From: Lutimaribacter degradans
GTDB lineage: Bacteria > Pseudomonadota > Alphaproteobacteria > Rhodobacterales > Rhodobacteraceae
Assembly: GCF_023703375.1 (NCBI RefSeq)
Contig: NZ_JAMQGO010000002.1
Location: 124,001-188,000 of the forward strand
DNA length: 64,000 nt
Direction of reading: 5' to 3'
The notes beneath the pieces were generated by a model. That model saw only the letters and a list, made by a program, of their open reading frames with translations. It was not told the DNA's origin and searched no databases. The position numbers and the translations under genes were made by a program. Numbering within the stretch: the first letter of the stretch is position 1; each line of letters starts with the position of its first letter. Of the stretch, positions 9,640-16,687 are shown in pieces.

Positions 9640-9837
9640 CGACAGAACCTGCTCATTCTTTTTTTCGTATCGCTCTTGTATATACGTATATTGAAGGGAA
9701 ATGCAAAAAATTCCTTAACATTTGATCCTTTTTTGCCCGACACGCCCTTGAACGGGCAACCACGCCTTCGCGCGGGGCCACGGGACCGATGCGCAATCCC
9801 CTTTCCCCGGAAACCACGGCGATGTATCAGGCAAGCC

Positions 9838-11208
9838 ATGCAGAATCCACCAGACCTTCGCCCCGATCTTGCCAATGCGCGCATCCGCGAAACACGCCGT
9901 GACGGCCAACCGACCATCGGCATGGTATCGCTTGGCTGCCCCAAGGCATTGGTGGATAGCGAGCGGATCCTGACCCGGCTGCGCGCCGAAGGCTACGGCA
10001 TCAGCCCCGATTATTCCGGGGCCGACGCGGTGATCGTGAACACCTGCGGGTTTCTCGACAGCGCCAAGGCCGAAAGCCTTGATGCCATCGGCGAGGCGCT
10101 GGCGGAAAACGGCCGCGTGATCGTCACCGGCTGCCTGGGCGCCGAGCCCGAATACATCACCGGCGCGCATCCCAAGGTGCTGGCCGTAACCGGCCCGCAC
10201 CAGTATGAACAGGTGCTGGATGCGGTTCACGCCGCCGTGCCACCGTCGCCCGACCCCTTTGTCGACCTGTTGCCCGCAAGCGGTGTCAGGCTGACGCCGC
10301 GTCACTATAGTTATCTAAAGATTTCCGAAGGCTGCAATCACAAGTGCAAGTTCTGCATCATCCCCGACATGCGTGGCAAACTGTCCAGTCGCCCGCATCG
10401 CGCCGTGCTGCGCGAAGCGGAAAAGCTGGTGGAAGGCGGCGTCAGGGAATTGCTGGTCATCAGCCAGGATACAAGCGCCTACGGCACCGACTGGGATCGT
10501 GAAACGCGCCGCGCCCTGACCGAGCAGCCGATCACCACGCTGGCCCGCGATCTTGGGCAATTGGGCGCCTGGGTGCGGTTGCACTACGTCTATCCCTACC
10601 CCCATGTGGCCGAGATGATCCCGCTGATGGCCGAAGGGCTGGTGCTGCCCTATCTCGACGTGCCGTTCCAGCACGCGCATCCCGATACGCTGAAACGCAT
10701 GGCACGCCCTGCAGCGGCCGAACGCACGCTCGACCGGATCGCCGAATGGCGCGCCATCTGCCCGGACATCACCCTGCGCTCCACCTTCATCGTGGGCTAT
10801 CCCGGCGAAACCGAGGAAGAATTCCAGACCCTGCTCGATTGGCTGGACGAGGCGCAACTGGATCGCGTCGGCTGCTTTCAATACGAAAACGTCGCCGGGG
10901 CGCGCTCGAACAGCCTGCCAGACCATGTGCCCGACGCGGTCAAGCAAGAGCGGTGGGAGCGGTTCATGCAAAAGGCGCAAGCCATTTCCGAGGCCAAGCT
11001 GGCCGCCAAGGTCGGCCAGGTGATGGACGTGATCGTGGATGATATCGACGCCGAGGGCATCGCCACCTGCCGCACCAAGTCCGACGCGCCCGAGATTGAC
11101 GGAAACCTGTTCATCGACGAGGCGACTCAGGGGCTGGCCGTGGGCGATATCGTCCGGGTCGAGGTGGACGAGGCCGGGGACTACGACCTGTGGGGGCGGC
11201 GCTTGTAA
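9838..11208 (+). CDS. rimO: Ribosomal protein S12 methylthiotransferase RimO
   Basis: 456 residues from the ATG at 9838; the frame stays open upstream but carries no family sequence. The N-terminal MTTase domain has Cys in VSLGCPKAL and [10 protein letters not shown] and a third in TGCLGAE, which bind one 4Fe-4S cluster. The radical SAM centre is [10 protein letters not shown]-terminal TRAM domain covers about the last 70 residues. It adds a methylthio group to Asp of ribosomal protein S12. The [14 protein letters not shown] start distinguishes it from MiaB. No strong Shine-Dalgarno is visible. Confidence 0.95.
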   Translation: MQNPPDLRPDLANARIRETRRDGQPTIGMVSLGCPKALVDSERILTRLRAEGYGISPDYSGADAVIVNTCGFLDSAKAESLDAIGEALAENGRVIVTGCLGAEPEYITGAHPKVLAVTGPHQYEQVLDAVHAAVPPSPDPFVDLLPASGVRLTPRHYSYLKISEGCNHKCKFCIIPDMRGKLSSRPHRAVLREAEKLVEGGVRELLVISQDTSAYGTDWDRETRRALTEQPITTLARDLGQLGAWVRLHYVYPYPHVAEMIPLMAEGLVLPYLDVPFQHAHPDTLKRMARPAAAERTLDRIAEWRAICPDITLRSTFIVGYPGETEEEFQTLLDWLDEAQLDRVGCFQYENVAGARSNSLPDHVPDAVKQERWERFMQKAQAISEAKLAAKVGQVMDVIVDDIDAEGIATCRTKSDAPEIDGNLFIDEATQGLAVGDIVRVEVDEAGDYDLWGRRL

Positions 11209-11241
11209 ACCACGCGCCCCGTCAACCGCCCCACCCGTCGA

Positions 11242-11257
11242 CCGGGTTTCAACCCGG
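11242..11257. repeat. REP-like palindrome downstream of rimO
   Basis: CCGGGTT-TC-AACCCGG is a perfect 7-base inverted repeat with a two-base centre, followed by CATCACCCGTAG. The layout (GGGTT/AACCC core, then a conserved flank ending in GTAG) is like the palindromes near the transposase relic at 14.6 kb, though the core bases differ. It could be a REP element or serve as rimO's terminator. Confidence 0.45.
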
Positions 11258-11332
11258 CATCACCCGTAGACCCGCCGACACCAACCTCGCCGTTCCGCTT
11301 GACCCTGCCCTGCGCGCGCTATCCTTTGGCCC

Positions 11333-11695
11333 ATGGCAAAACTGCGCGTGTTGCATAACGATACCTGCCCCATCTGCTCTCGCGAGGTGGCGGCCTATGA
11401 CAGGCTGGCCCGCAAATCGGGCTTGGAGCTGGAAATCGACGGGCTCGACGCCGCACTTGGATGGGGGCTTGATCGCGACAGCGCCGCGCAATCCTTCCGC
11501 GTGGAACAGGATGGCCAGCGGCACGAAGGGCTGGACGCGTTTCGCCTGCTCTGGGCGCGGCTTCCGGGCTGGCGCTGGCTGGCGTGGCTCACCGGCTTGC
11601 CTGTCCTGCACTGGCTGGCCGACCGCGCCTATCGCCATCTCGCCGCGCCCGCGCTTTATGCGCTGCACCGCCGTCGCCAGCGCCGCGGGGCTTGA
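11333..11695 (+). CDS. DUF393 / DCC family thiol-disulfide oxidoreductase-like protein
   Basis: 120 residues. It starts LRVLHNDTCPICSREV, which matches the DCC family's D-x-C-x-x-C pattern (Cys14 and Cys17) on a thioredoxin-like strand. A hydrophobic stretch (WLAWLTGLPVLHWLADRAY) covers about residues 80-98, and the tail is basic. The family is predicted to carry out thiol redox chemistry, but no substrate is known. It lies 57 bases before a CDGSH gene on the same strand, so a small redox/metal group is possible. Confidence 0.8.
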   Translation: MAKLRVLHNDTCPICSREVAAYDRLARKSGLELEIDGLDAALGWGLDRDSAAQSFRVEQDGQRHEGLDAFRLLWARLPGWRWLAWLTGLPVLHWLADRAYRHLAAPALYALHRRRQRRGA

Positions 11696-11751
11696 CGCGG
11701 GCCGCGCATGGCGCACCATGTCAGTCAGCCAACCCGACAAAGGACAGCCTG

Positions 11752-11994
11752 ATGACCGATACCCCTGAAATCGCACAGAAAGCCCCCTATCCCGTCGATG
11801 TGGAAGCGGGCAAAACGTATTTCTGGTGCGCCTGCGGCAAGTCGCAGAACCAGCCCTTTTGCGATGGCAGCCACAAGGGCACCGACATCACGCCGGTGAA
11901 ATTCAGCGCAGAGGCGTCGAAAAAGGTGTTTTTCTGTGGGTGCAAGCAGTCGGGCAAATCGCCGCTCTGCGACGGCAGCCATTCCGGGCTATGA
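11752..11994 (+). CDS. CDGSH iron-sulfur domain protein
   Basis: 80 residues with two CDGSH motifs. The first is C-x-C-...-FCDGSHKG (FWCACGKSQNQPFCDGSH) and the second is FFCGCKQSGKSPLCDGSH. Each supplies three Cys and one His for a 2Fe-2S cluster, as in the mitoNEET type. AAAGGA lies seven bases before the ATG. The stop overlaps the cutA start (ATGA at 11991), which indicates translational coupling. Likely an electron-transfer or Fe-S carrier protein; its partner is unknown. Confidence 0.92.
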   Translation: MTDTPEIAQKAPYPVDVEAGKTYFWCACGKSQNQPFCDGSHKGTDITPVKFSAEASKKVFFCGCKQSGKSPLCDGSHSGL

Positions 11995-12299
11995 TACATC
12001 TGACGGTGCCCTGCCCAGACATGGACACTGCGCGTGCGATCGCCCGGGCGGCGCTTTCGGCGCGGCTGGCGGCTTGTGCCAACATGACACCGGGCATGGT
12101 CAGCCTGTTTCACTGGCAAGAGAGGATCGAGGAAGACACCGAGGTCAACCTGCTGCTCAAGACCCGCGCGGCGCTGGTCGATGACCTGGCCGCGCTTGTT
12201 GCGCGCACGCACCCCTACGATCTGCCCGTCATCACCTGGGAGGCCCGGCACAGCACCCCGGAGGCCAGCACCTGGCTGAACGAGGAAACCGGCGGCTGA
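11991..12299 (+). CDS. cutA: Divalent-cation tolerance protein CutA
   Basis: 102 residues. The start overlaps the CDGSH stop by four bases. Family features include the TVPCPDMDTARAIARA beginning, RLAACANM, the SLFHWQERIEEDTEV core and the TRAALVDDLAALV helix, followed by THPYDLPVI. CutA is a small trimeric protein linked to copper tolerance in E. coli, with an unclear molecular role. Its stop codon abuts that of the convergent L,D-transpeptidase gene with no spacer. Confidence 0.92.
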   Translation: MIHLTVPCPDMDTARAIARAALSARLAACANMTPGMVSLFHWQERIEEDTEVNLLLKTRAALVDDLAALVARTHPYDLPVITWEARHSTPEASTWLNEETGG

Positions 12300-12746
12300 T
12301 CACTCGCGGATCAGGATTCGCGTCTCGGATTTGCCCACGTCCTGGATGCGCCTGAACAGCGTTTCCGCGTTTTCCGGCGCCAGCCGCACGCATCCGGCCG
12401 AGGCCGGTGTGCCCAGCATGTCGACCTGCGTGGTGCCGTGAATGGCATAATTCCCGAAGAAGAACACCGACCAGGGCATCGGCGCGTTGTTGTAAAGGCT
12501 CGAGTAATGCTCTTCCTTCAACAGGTAGGGCGTATAGACCCCGGCCGGTGTGCATTTGCCGACCCGCGCGGTGGAAACCGGCCATTCGAACATCCGGTCC
12601 TGCCCTTCGGTCACGGTCATGCGCTGCTCGGACAGGTCGACCTCGACCCACAGCGATTGCGCCGCCGCCGGCCCGCCCCAGGGCGCCACCAGCGCCAGCA
12701 CCAGCACCGCACGACAGATTGCCTTGACCGCCTTTGAAATCCGCAT
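12300..12746 (-). CDS. L,D-transpeptidase (YkuD domain)
   Basis: 148 residues from the ATG at 12746; a second ATG three bases earlier is equally possible, and GAGGGGG precedes both. A signal peptide ([20 protein letters not shown]) ends near residue 30. The YkuD catalytic pattern is visible as [15 protein letters not shown] followed by SAGCVRL with the catalytic Cys, and the domain takes up most of the mature chain. Such periplasmic enzymes cross-link peptidoglycan or attach proteins to it. It is divergent from lepA with only 12 bases between start codons. Confidence 0.9.
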   Translation of the reverse strand: MRISKAVKAICRAVLVLALVAPWGGPAAAQSLWVEVDLSEQRMTVTEGQDRMFEWPVSTARVGKCTPAGVYTPYLLKEEHYSSLYNNAPMPWSVFFFGNYAIHGTTQVDMLGTPASAGCVRLAPENAETLFRRIQDVGKSETRILIRE

Positions 12747-12758
12747 CATATCCCCCTC

Positions 12759-14561
12759 ATGACAGACCTCGCCCATATCCGCAATTTCTCCATCGTGGCG
12801 CATATTGACCACGGTAAATCCACGCTGGCCGACCGGCTGATCCAGCTTACCGGCACCGTGGCCGAACGCGACATGAAAGAGCAACTGCTCGACGCGATGG
12901 ACATCGAGCGCGAACGCGGCATCACGATCAAGGCCAACACCGTGCGCATCGAATACCCGGCAAAGGACGGGCATACATATATCCTCAACCTGATCGACAC
13001 GCCGGGCCATGTCGACTTCGCCTACGAGGTCAGCCGCTCCATGCGTGCGGTCGAGGGCTCGCTGCTGGTCGTGGACGCCACGCAAGGGGTCGAGGCGCAG
13101 ACCCTCGCGAATGTCTATACCGCGATCGAGGCCGACCACGAGATCGTGCCGGTCCTGAACAAGATCGACCTGCCCGCCGCCGAGCCCGACCGCGTCCGCG
13201 AGCAGATCGAGGACGTGATCGGCATCGACGCCTCCGACGCCTGCATGATCTCGGCAAAGACCGGGGTGGGCATCCCCGACGTGCTCGAGGCCATCGTCCA
13301 GCGCCTGCCGCCACCTCATGGCGGCACGCGCGACGCGCCACTCAAGGCCATGCTGGTGGACTCCAAGTACGACCCCTACCTCGGCGTCGTGGTAATCGTG
13401 CGGGTGATCGACGGTGTGCTGAAAAAGGGCCAGCGCATCCGCATGATGAAAACCGGCGGCACTTACGACATCGACCGCATCGGGGTCTATCGCCCCGCCA
13501 TGACCGCCGTGGACGAGCTTGGCCCCGGCGAAATCGGCTATATCACCGCCCAGATCAAGCAGGTGCGCGACACCCGCGTGGGCGACACCATCACCACCGA
13601 GAAGAAGGGGTGCGAAACCCCGCTGCCGGGTTTCAAACCCTCGGTCCCGGTGGTGTTCTGCGGTCTATTTCCGGTGGACAGCTCGCAATTCGAAGACCTG
13701 CGCGACGCGATCGAGAAACTGGCACTCAACGATGCCTCCTTCTCCTACGAGATGGAGACCTCTGCCGCGCTGGGCTTCGGCTTCCGCTGTGGCTTTCTGG
13801 GGCTGCTCCATCTCGAGGTGATCCGCGACCGGATCGAGCGCGAATACGACATCGAGCTTATAACCACCGCGCCCAGCGTGATCTACCACGTCTACATGAA
13901 GGACGGCACCCGGATCGACCTGCACAACCCCGCCGACATGCCCGACCCCTCCCATGTCGAACGGGTCGAAGAGCCGCGCATCAAGGCCACCATCATGGTG
14001 CCCGACGATTATCTCGGCGACGTGCTGAAGCTCTGCCAGGACCGCCGCGGTATCCAGCTCGATCTGACCTATGTCGGCGGGCGGGCGATGGCGGTCTATG
14101 ACCTGCCGCTCAACGAGGTGGTGTTCGACTTCTACGACCGTCTGAAATCGGTGACCAAGGGCTATGCCTCCTTCGACTACCAGATGGAAGGCTACCGCGA
14201 GGACCGGCTGGTCAAGATGCAGATCCTCGTCAACGACGAGCCGGTGGACGCGCTGTCGATGATGGTGCACCGCGACCGCGCCGAACAACGCGGGCGGGCC
14301 ATGTGCGAAAAGCTCAAGGAGTTGATCCCCCGGCACATGTTCAAGATCCCGATCCAGGCGGCCATCGGCGGCAAGGTCATCGCGCGCGAAACCCTTTCGG
14401 CGATGCGCAAGGACGTGACGGCCAAATGTTACGGCGGTGACGCAACGCGAAAGCGCAAGCTGCTGGACAAGCAGAAGGCCGGCAAGAAGAAGATGCGCCA
14501 GTTCGGCAAGGTGGAAATCCCGCAAGAGGCGTTCATCAGCGCACTGAAGATGGATGACTAA
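12759..14561 (+). CDS. lepA: Elongation factor 4 (LepA) GTPase
   Basis: 600 residues, the normal length. G1 is [10 protein letters not shown]3 is DTPGH, and G4 is NKID. The C-terminal LepA-specific basic domain has [14 protein letters not shown] and [20 protein letters not shown]. It acts on translating ribosomes, promoting back-translocation or late initiation steps. No Shine-Dalgarno is visible in the 12 bases upstream, which are shared with the divergent L,D-transpeptidase start. Its end overlaps the shadow end of the transposase relic. Confidence 0.97.
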   Translation: MTDLAHIRNFSIVAHIDHGKSTLADRLIQLTGTVAERDMKEQLLDAMDIERERGITIKANTVRIEYPAKDGHTYILNLIDTPGHVDFAYEVSRSMRAVEGSLLVVDATQGVEAQTLANVYTAIEADHEIVPVLNKIDLPAAEPDRVREQIEDVIGIDASDACMISAKTGVGIPDVLEAIVQRLPPPHGGTRDAPLKAMLVDSKYDPYLGVVVIVRVIDGVLKKGQRIRMMKTGGTYDIDRIGVYRPAMTAVDELGPGEIGYITAQIKQVRDTRVGDTITTEKKGCETPLPGFKPSVPVVFCGLFPVDSSQFEDLRDAIEKLALNDASFSYEMETSAALGFGFRCGFLGLLHLEVIRDRIEREYDIELITTAPSVIYHVYMKDGTRIDLHNPADMPDPSHVERVEEPRIKATIMVPDDYLGDVLKLCQDRRGIQLDLTYVGGRAMAVYDLPLNEVVFDFYDRLKSVTKGYASFDYQMEGYREDRLVKMQILVNDEPVDALSMMVHRDRAEQRGRAMCEKLKELIPRHMFKIPIQAAIGGKVIARETLSAMRKDVTAKCYGGDATRKRKLLDKQKAGKKKMRQFGKVEIPQEAFISALKMDD

Positions 14562-14610
14562 CGGCGTGTGCCCCGGCTCGACCCCGACCGCGACCGGGCT
14601 TTTCCAGCCG

Positions 14611-14634
14611 TATGCCAGGCTTCAGCCCGGCATA
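14611..14634. repeat. REP palindrome, copy 1
   Basis: TATGCC-a-GGCT-tc-AGCC-c-GGCATA is an almost perfect 24-base palindrome with one mismatched pair. It lies 49 bases after the lepA stop and in inverse orientation to copy 2 at 14684. Confidence 0.7.
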
Positions 14635-14683
14635 CCGCCCCGAGCGCACCACCGGCAGTTCATCGGGAATGGCAGGGTGTGCC

Positions 14684-14695
14684 GGGCTGAAGCCC
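14684..14695. repeat. REP palindrome core, copy 2
   Basis: GGGCT-GA-AGCCC has 5-base arms around a two-base centre. Read on the minus strand its surroundings (AGGGCTTCAGCCCGGCA) match copy 1 (AGGCTTCAGCCCGGCA), so the two copies form an inverted pair of the BIME type about 57 bases apart. Confidence 0.65.
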
Positions 14696-15124
14696 TGCCT
14701 ACGGTCCTTGGCGGAATTTTTGCGCAAACCCATCGTGAACCGCGCCTTGATGGCGCCCCATCGCACGCCGTACGCGCGGTCGCCCGCAGGCAGCGCCCAG
14801 ATTGCGTGAACATGATCGGGCAGCAGCACCCAGGCATCTATGCCGATTGGCCGCTCGGCCCGTGTCTGGCGCACCGCGCAGCGGAGCAACGCGACCTCGC
14901 GCAGCAGCAGCAGGTCGCCGCCGCGATGGGCCTGGGTGGCGGTAAAGAACACGCGGGCGCCGGTGACGCGGGGGCGCAGGTAGACGGACATCCCCCACCC
15001 TCGTCCTGCCAGGGTCAAGAACGCGTGAACACCTCACCTCGGCGTGAGCCCTCCTCACCCCTGCTTGAGCAGCCCTTTCACCGCCCCGTCGCCTGCATAT
15101 GTCTGGCTTGAAAGGAGGCCCGAA

Positions 15125-15379
15125 ATGGATCGCCTGAAATACGTACTTATCCCGTCCGGCGTGTTTCCCGTGCTGGCCGGTGGATTTCTCATCGTCGCGC
15201 TCAGCCTGGGCTATTACACGTGGCCCGTGATCGTCGGGGCAGTGGCGCTTGGCGCCGTGCTGACCCTTCCTGTCGCGCACCTGGTATCCCGCAGGATCAA
15301 GCGCGAAGACCCGAACTTCAACCACCGTCGCAATTCGGCGGATGGGGTCCTTCCCGACCCGACCGCCCGCGAGGTGTAA
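15125..15379 (+). CDS. Small two-helix membrane protein, unknown
   Basis: 84 residues preceded by a near-perfect AAAGGAGG seven bases before the ATG. Two hydrophobic segments (about 7-27 and 32-57: IPSGVFPVLAGGFLIVALSL and YTWPVIVGAVALGAVLTLPV) are followed by a polar tail (RIKREDPNFNHRRNSADGV). I do not recognise a named family. The strong ribosome-binding site and the downstream hairpin suggest it is real and expressed. Confidence 0.75.
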   Translation: MDRLKYVLIPSGVFPVLAGGFLIVALSLGYYTWPVIVGAVALGAVLTLPVAHLVSRRIKREDPNFNHRRNSADGVLPDPTAREV

Positions 15380-15408
15380 CCCCGAACAACCGCCCAAGGC
15401 GTCAACGC

Positions 15409-15447
15409 CAGGACCGCGCGATTTTCACACAAGATCGCGCGGTCCTG
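15409..15447. terminator. Strong hairpin, likely terminator
   Basis: Perfect 14-base inverted repeat: arms 15409-15422 and 15434-15447 (CAGGACCGCGCGAT / ATCGCGCGGTCCTG) around an 11-base loop. It is followed by a T-rich GTTCTTTCTC rather than a pure T-run. It lies between the small membrane protein and the convergent hspQ. Confidence 0.55.
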
Positions 15448-15562
15448 CCTGTTCTTTCTCAAAAACATCCACACCCGGCCCGACGCCGCGTCATGACAGC
15501 CCCTCGGCGCCAAGAACTGCCCGGTATTCCGGCAAAACCGCGCGGTTCGTGGCCAGCGCGCC

Positions 15563-15901
15563 TTAGTTCAGTTGGAAATGCAACGGGTAATGCCCATCCT
15601 CGAATGGGCCGAAGAGGTCGGGAATATCGGGGTGGTCCACCGGCTCGCCCGAGGTGTCGGGCAGCAGGTTCTGCTCGGACACGTAAGCGATGTAATAGCT
15701 GGTCTCGTTCTCGGCCAGCAGGTGATAATAGGGCTGGTCCTTGCGCGGGCGCAGTTCCTCGGGGATGGCCTGGTACCACTCCTCGGTATTGTTGAAACGC
15801 GGGTCCACGTCGAACACGACGCCGCGGAACGGGTGGCGCTTGTGCCGCACCACCTGGCCCAGGTTGTACTTTGCCTGCGTCTTCAACATGTCATCCGTCA
15901 T
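15563..15901 (-). CDS. hspQ: Heat shock protein HspQ
   Basis: 112 residues from the ATG at 15901, with AAGGAAGG upstream; an in-frame start eight codons earlier is less well placed. YNLGQVVRHKRHPFRGVVFDVDP is the conserved YccV/HspQ entry, followed by YYHLLAENETSYYIAYVSEQNL. HspQ is a small protein reported to bind DnaA and to be a Lon activator or substrate, linking proteolysis to replication. It stands alone, convergent with the small membrane protein gene. Confidence 0.93.
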   Translation of the reverse strand: MTDDMLKTQAKYNLGQVVRHKRHPFRGVVFDVDPRFNNTEEWYQAIPEELRPRKDQPYYHLLAENETSYYIAYVSEQNLLPDTSGEPVDHPDIPDLFGPFEDGHYPLHFQLN

Positions 15902-16060
15902 TAAGAGCCTTCCTTGTTCAGCCACTATAGATGCGCGCTGCGCCCCGGAAAATCAAGGAAACACTCTTGTGAAAGGCGCTGTCGCCGCGATTGTGATTTC
16001 ACAGAGCGGCAATTTTCTGTAAACTGCCCCAAAACACGATAAAAACAAGGCGAGAGGCAG

Positions 16061-16651
16061 ATGAGCAGAACTCTTCGCGTATTGGTGTTGTTGATGGTAC
16101 TGGCCTCTTGCGGGGGCGGCGACTTCTCGGCACCGCGCAACCTGGACAACGCCTGTTCCATCCTGGCGCAGCGACCGAAATACGCCCGGGCCTTCAAGGC
16201 GACCGAACGCAAATGGGACGTTCCGGTGGCCGTGCAGATGGCCACGATCTACCAGGAAAGCAAATTCATCGGCAATGCGCGCACACCGCTGCGCTTTGCC
16301 GTGGGGGTGATCCCGATGGGCCGGCAAAGCTCGGCCTATGGCTATGCGCAGGCGCTGGACGGCACATGGGATGACTACCGCCGCGCCACGGGCCGCTCGG
16401 GCGCCCGGCGTGATCGCATTCGCGATGCCACCGATTTCATGGGCTGGTACATGAACCTTTCTCGTGAACGGAACGGCATTTCGCTGTCGGATGCGCGCAA
16501 TCAATATCTTGCGTATCACGAAGGCCATACCGGCTTCAGCCGCGGCAGTTACCGCGCGAAAAGCTGGCTGATGCGCATCTCGGGCGAGGTGGCCGAGCGC
16601 GCGGTTCTGTATGATGCGCAACTGGCCACCTGCCCACGCCGCCTGCGCTGA
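16061..16651 (+). CDS. Lytic transglycosylase-like lipoprotein
   Basis: 196 residues. The signal peptide ends at a lipobox LASC (Cys17), so it is membrane-anchored. The body resembles SLT-type lysozyme folds: VAVQMATIYQESKF with a probable catalytic Glu near residue 67, then SAYGYAQALDGTWDDY. It likely cleaves peptidoglycan or binds it. GCGAGAGGCAG precedes the ATG. A variant lacking activity cannot be ruled out. Its 3' end faces the dnaE2 3' end across 36 bases. Confidence 0.82.
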   Translation: MSRTLRVLVLLMVLASCGGGDFSAPRNLDNACSILAQRPKYARAFKATERKWDVPVAVQMATIYQESKFIGNARTPLRFAVGVIPMGRQSSAYGYAQALDGTWDDYRRATGRSGARRDRIRDATDFMGWYMNLSRERNGISLSDARNQYLAYHEGHTGFSRGSYRAKSWLMRISGEVAERAVLYDAQLATCPRRLR

Positions 16652-16687
16652 AGCCCGCAATAGCCCGGCCGGGCCGCAACGCGCGGG

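Larger units (their letters stand above)
14536..14991 (-). pseudogene. REP-associated tyrosine transposase (RAYT) relic, C-terminally truncated
   Basis: The frame from an ATG at 14991 matches the N-terminal half of the Y1/IS200-like RAYT family: LRPRVTGARVFFT, then IDAWVLLPDHVHAIWALP with the HxH metal site, then VRWGAIKARFT. It then runs into SGRYAGLKPGIRLEK, which is encoded by REP-palindrome DNA, and ends inside lepA. The later W-x-x-R-F / WEH and catalytic-Tyr helix (YIHxNPVKH type) is missing. The homologous part is about 14701-14991. It is therefore a dead transposase next to its own type of REP. Confidence 0.75.

Noticed and set aside
9680..9691. ATATACGTATAT palindrome between the Nudix and rimO genes as an operator
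   Set aside because: AT-rich self-complementary bases occur easily in such a gap and no cognate regulator is nearby; kept only as a note on the Nudix gene.
15992..16003. TGTGA-TT-TCACA near the lipoprotein gene as a CRP site
   Set aside because: The spacer is two bases rather than six; chance palindrome is more likely.
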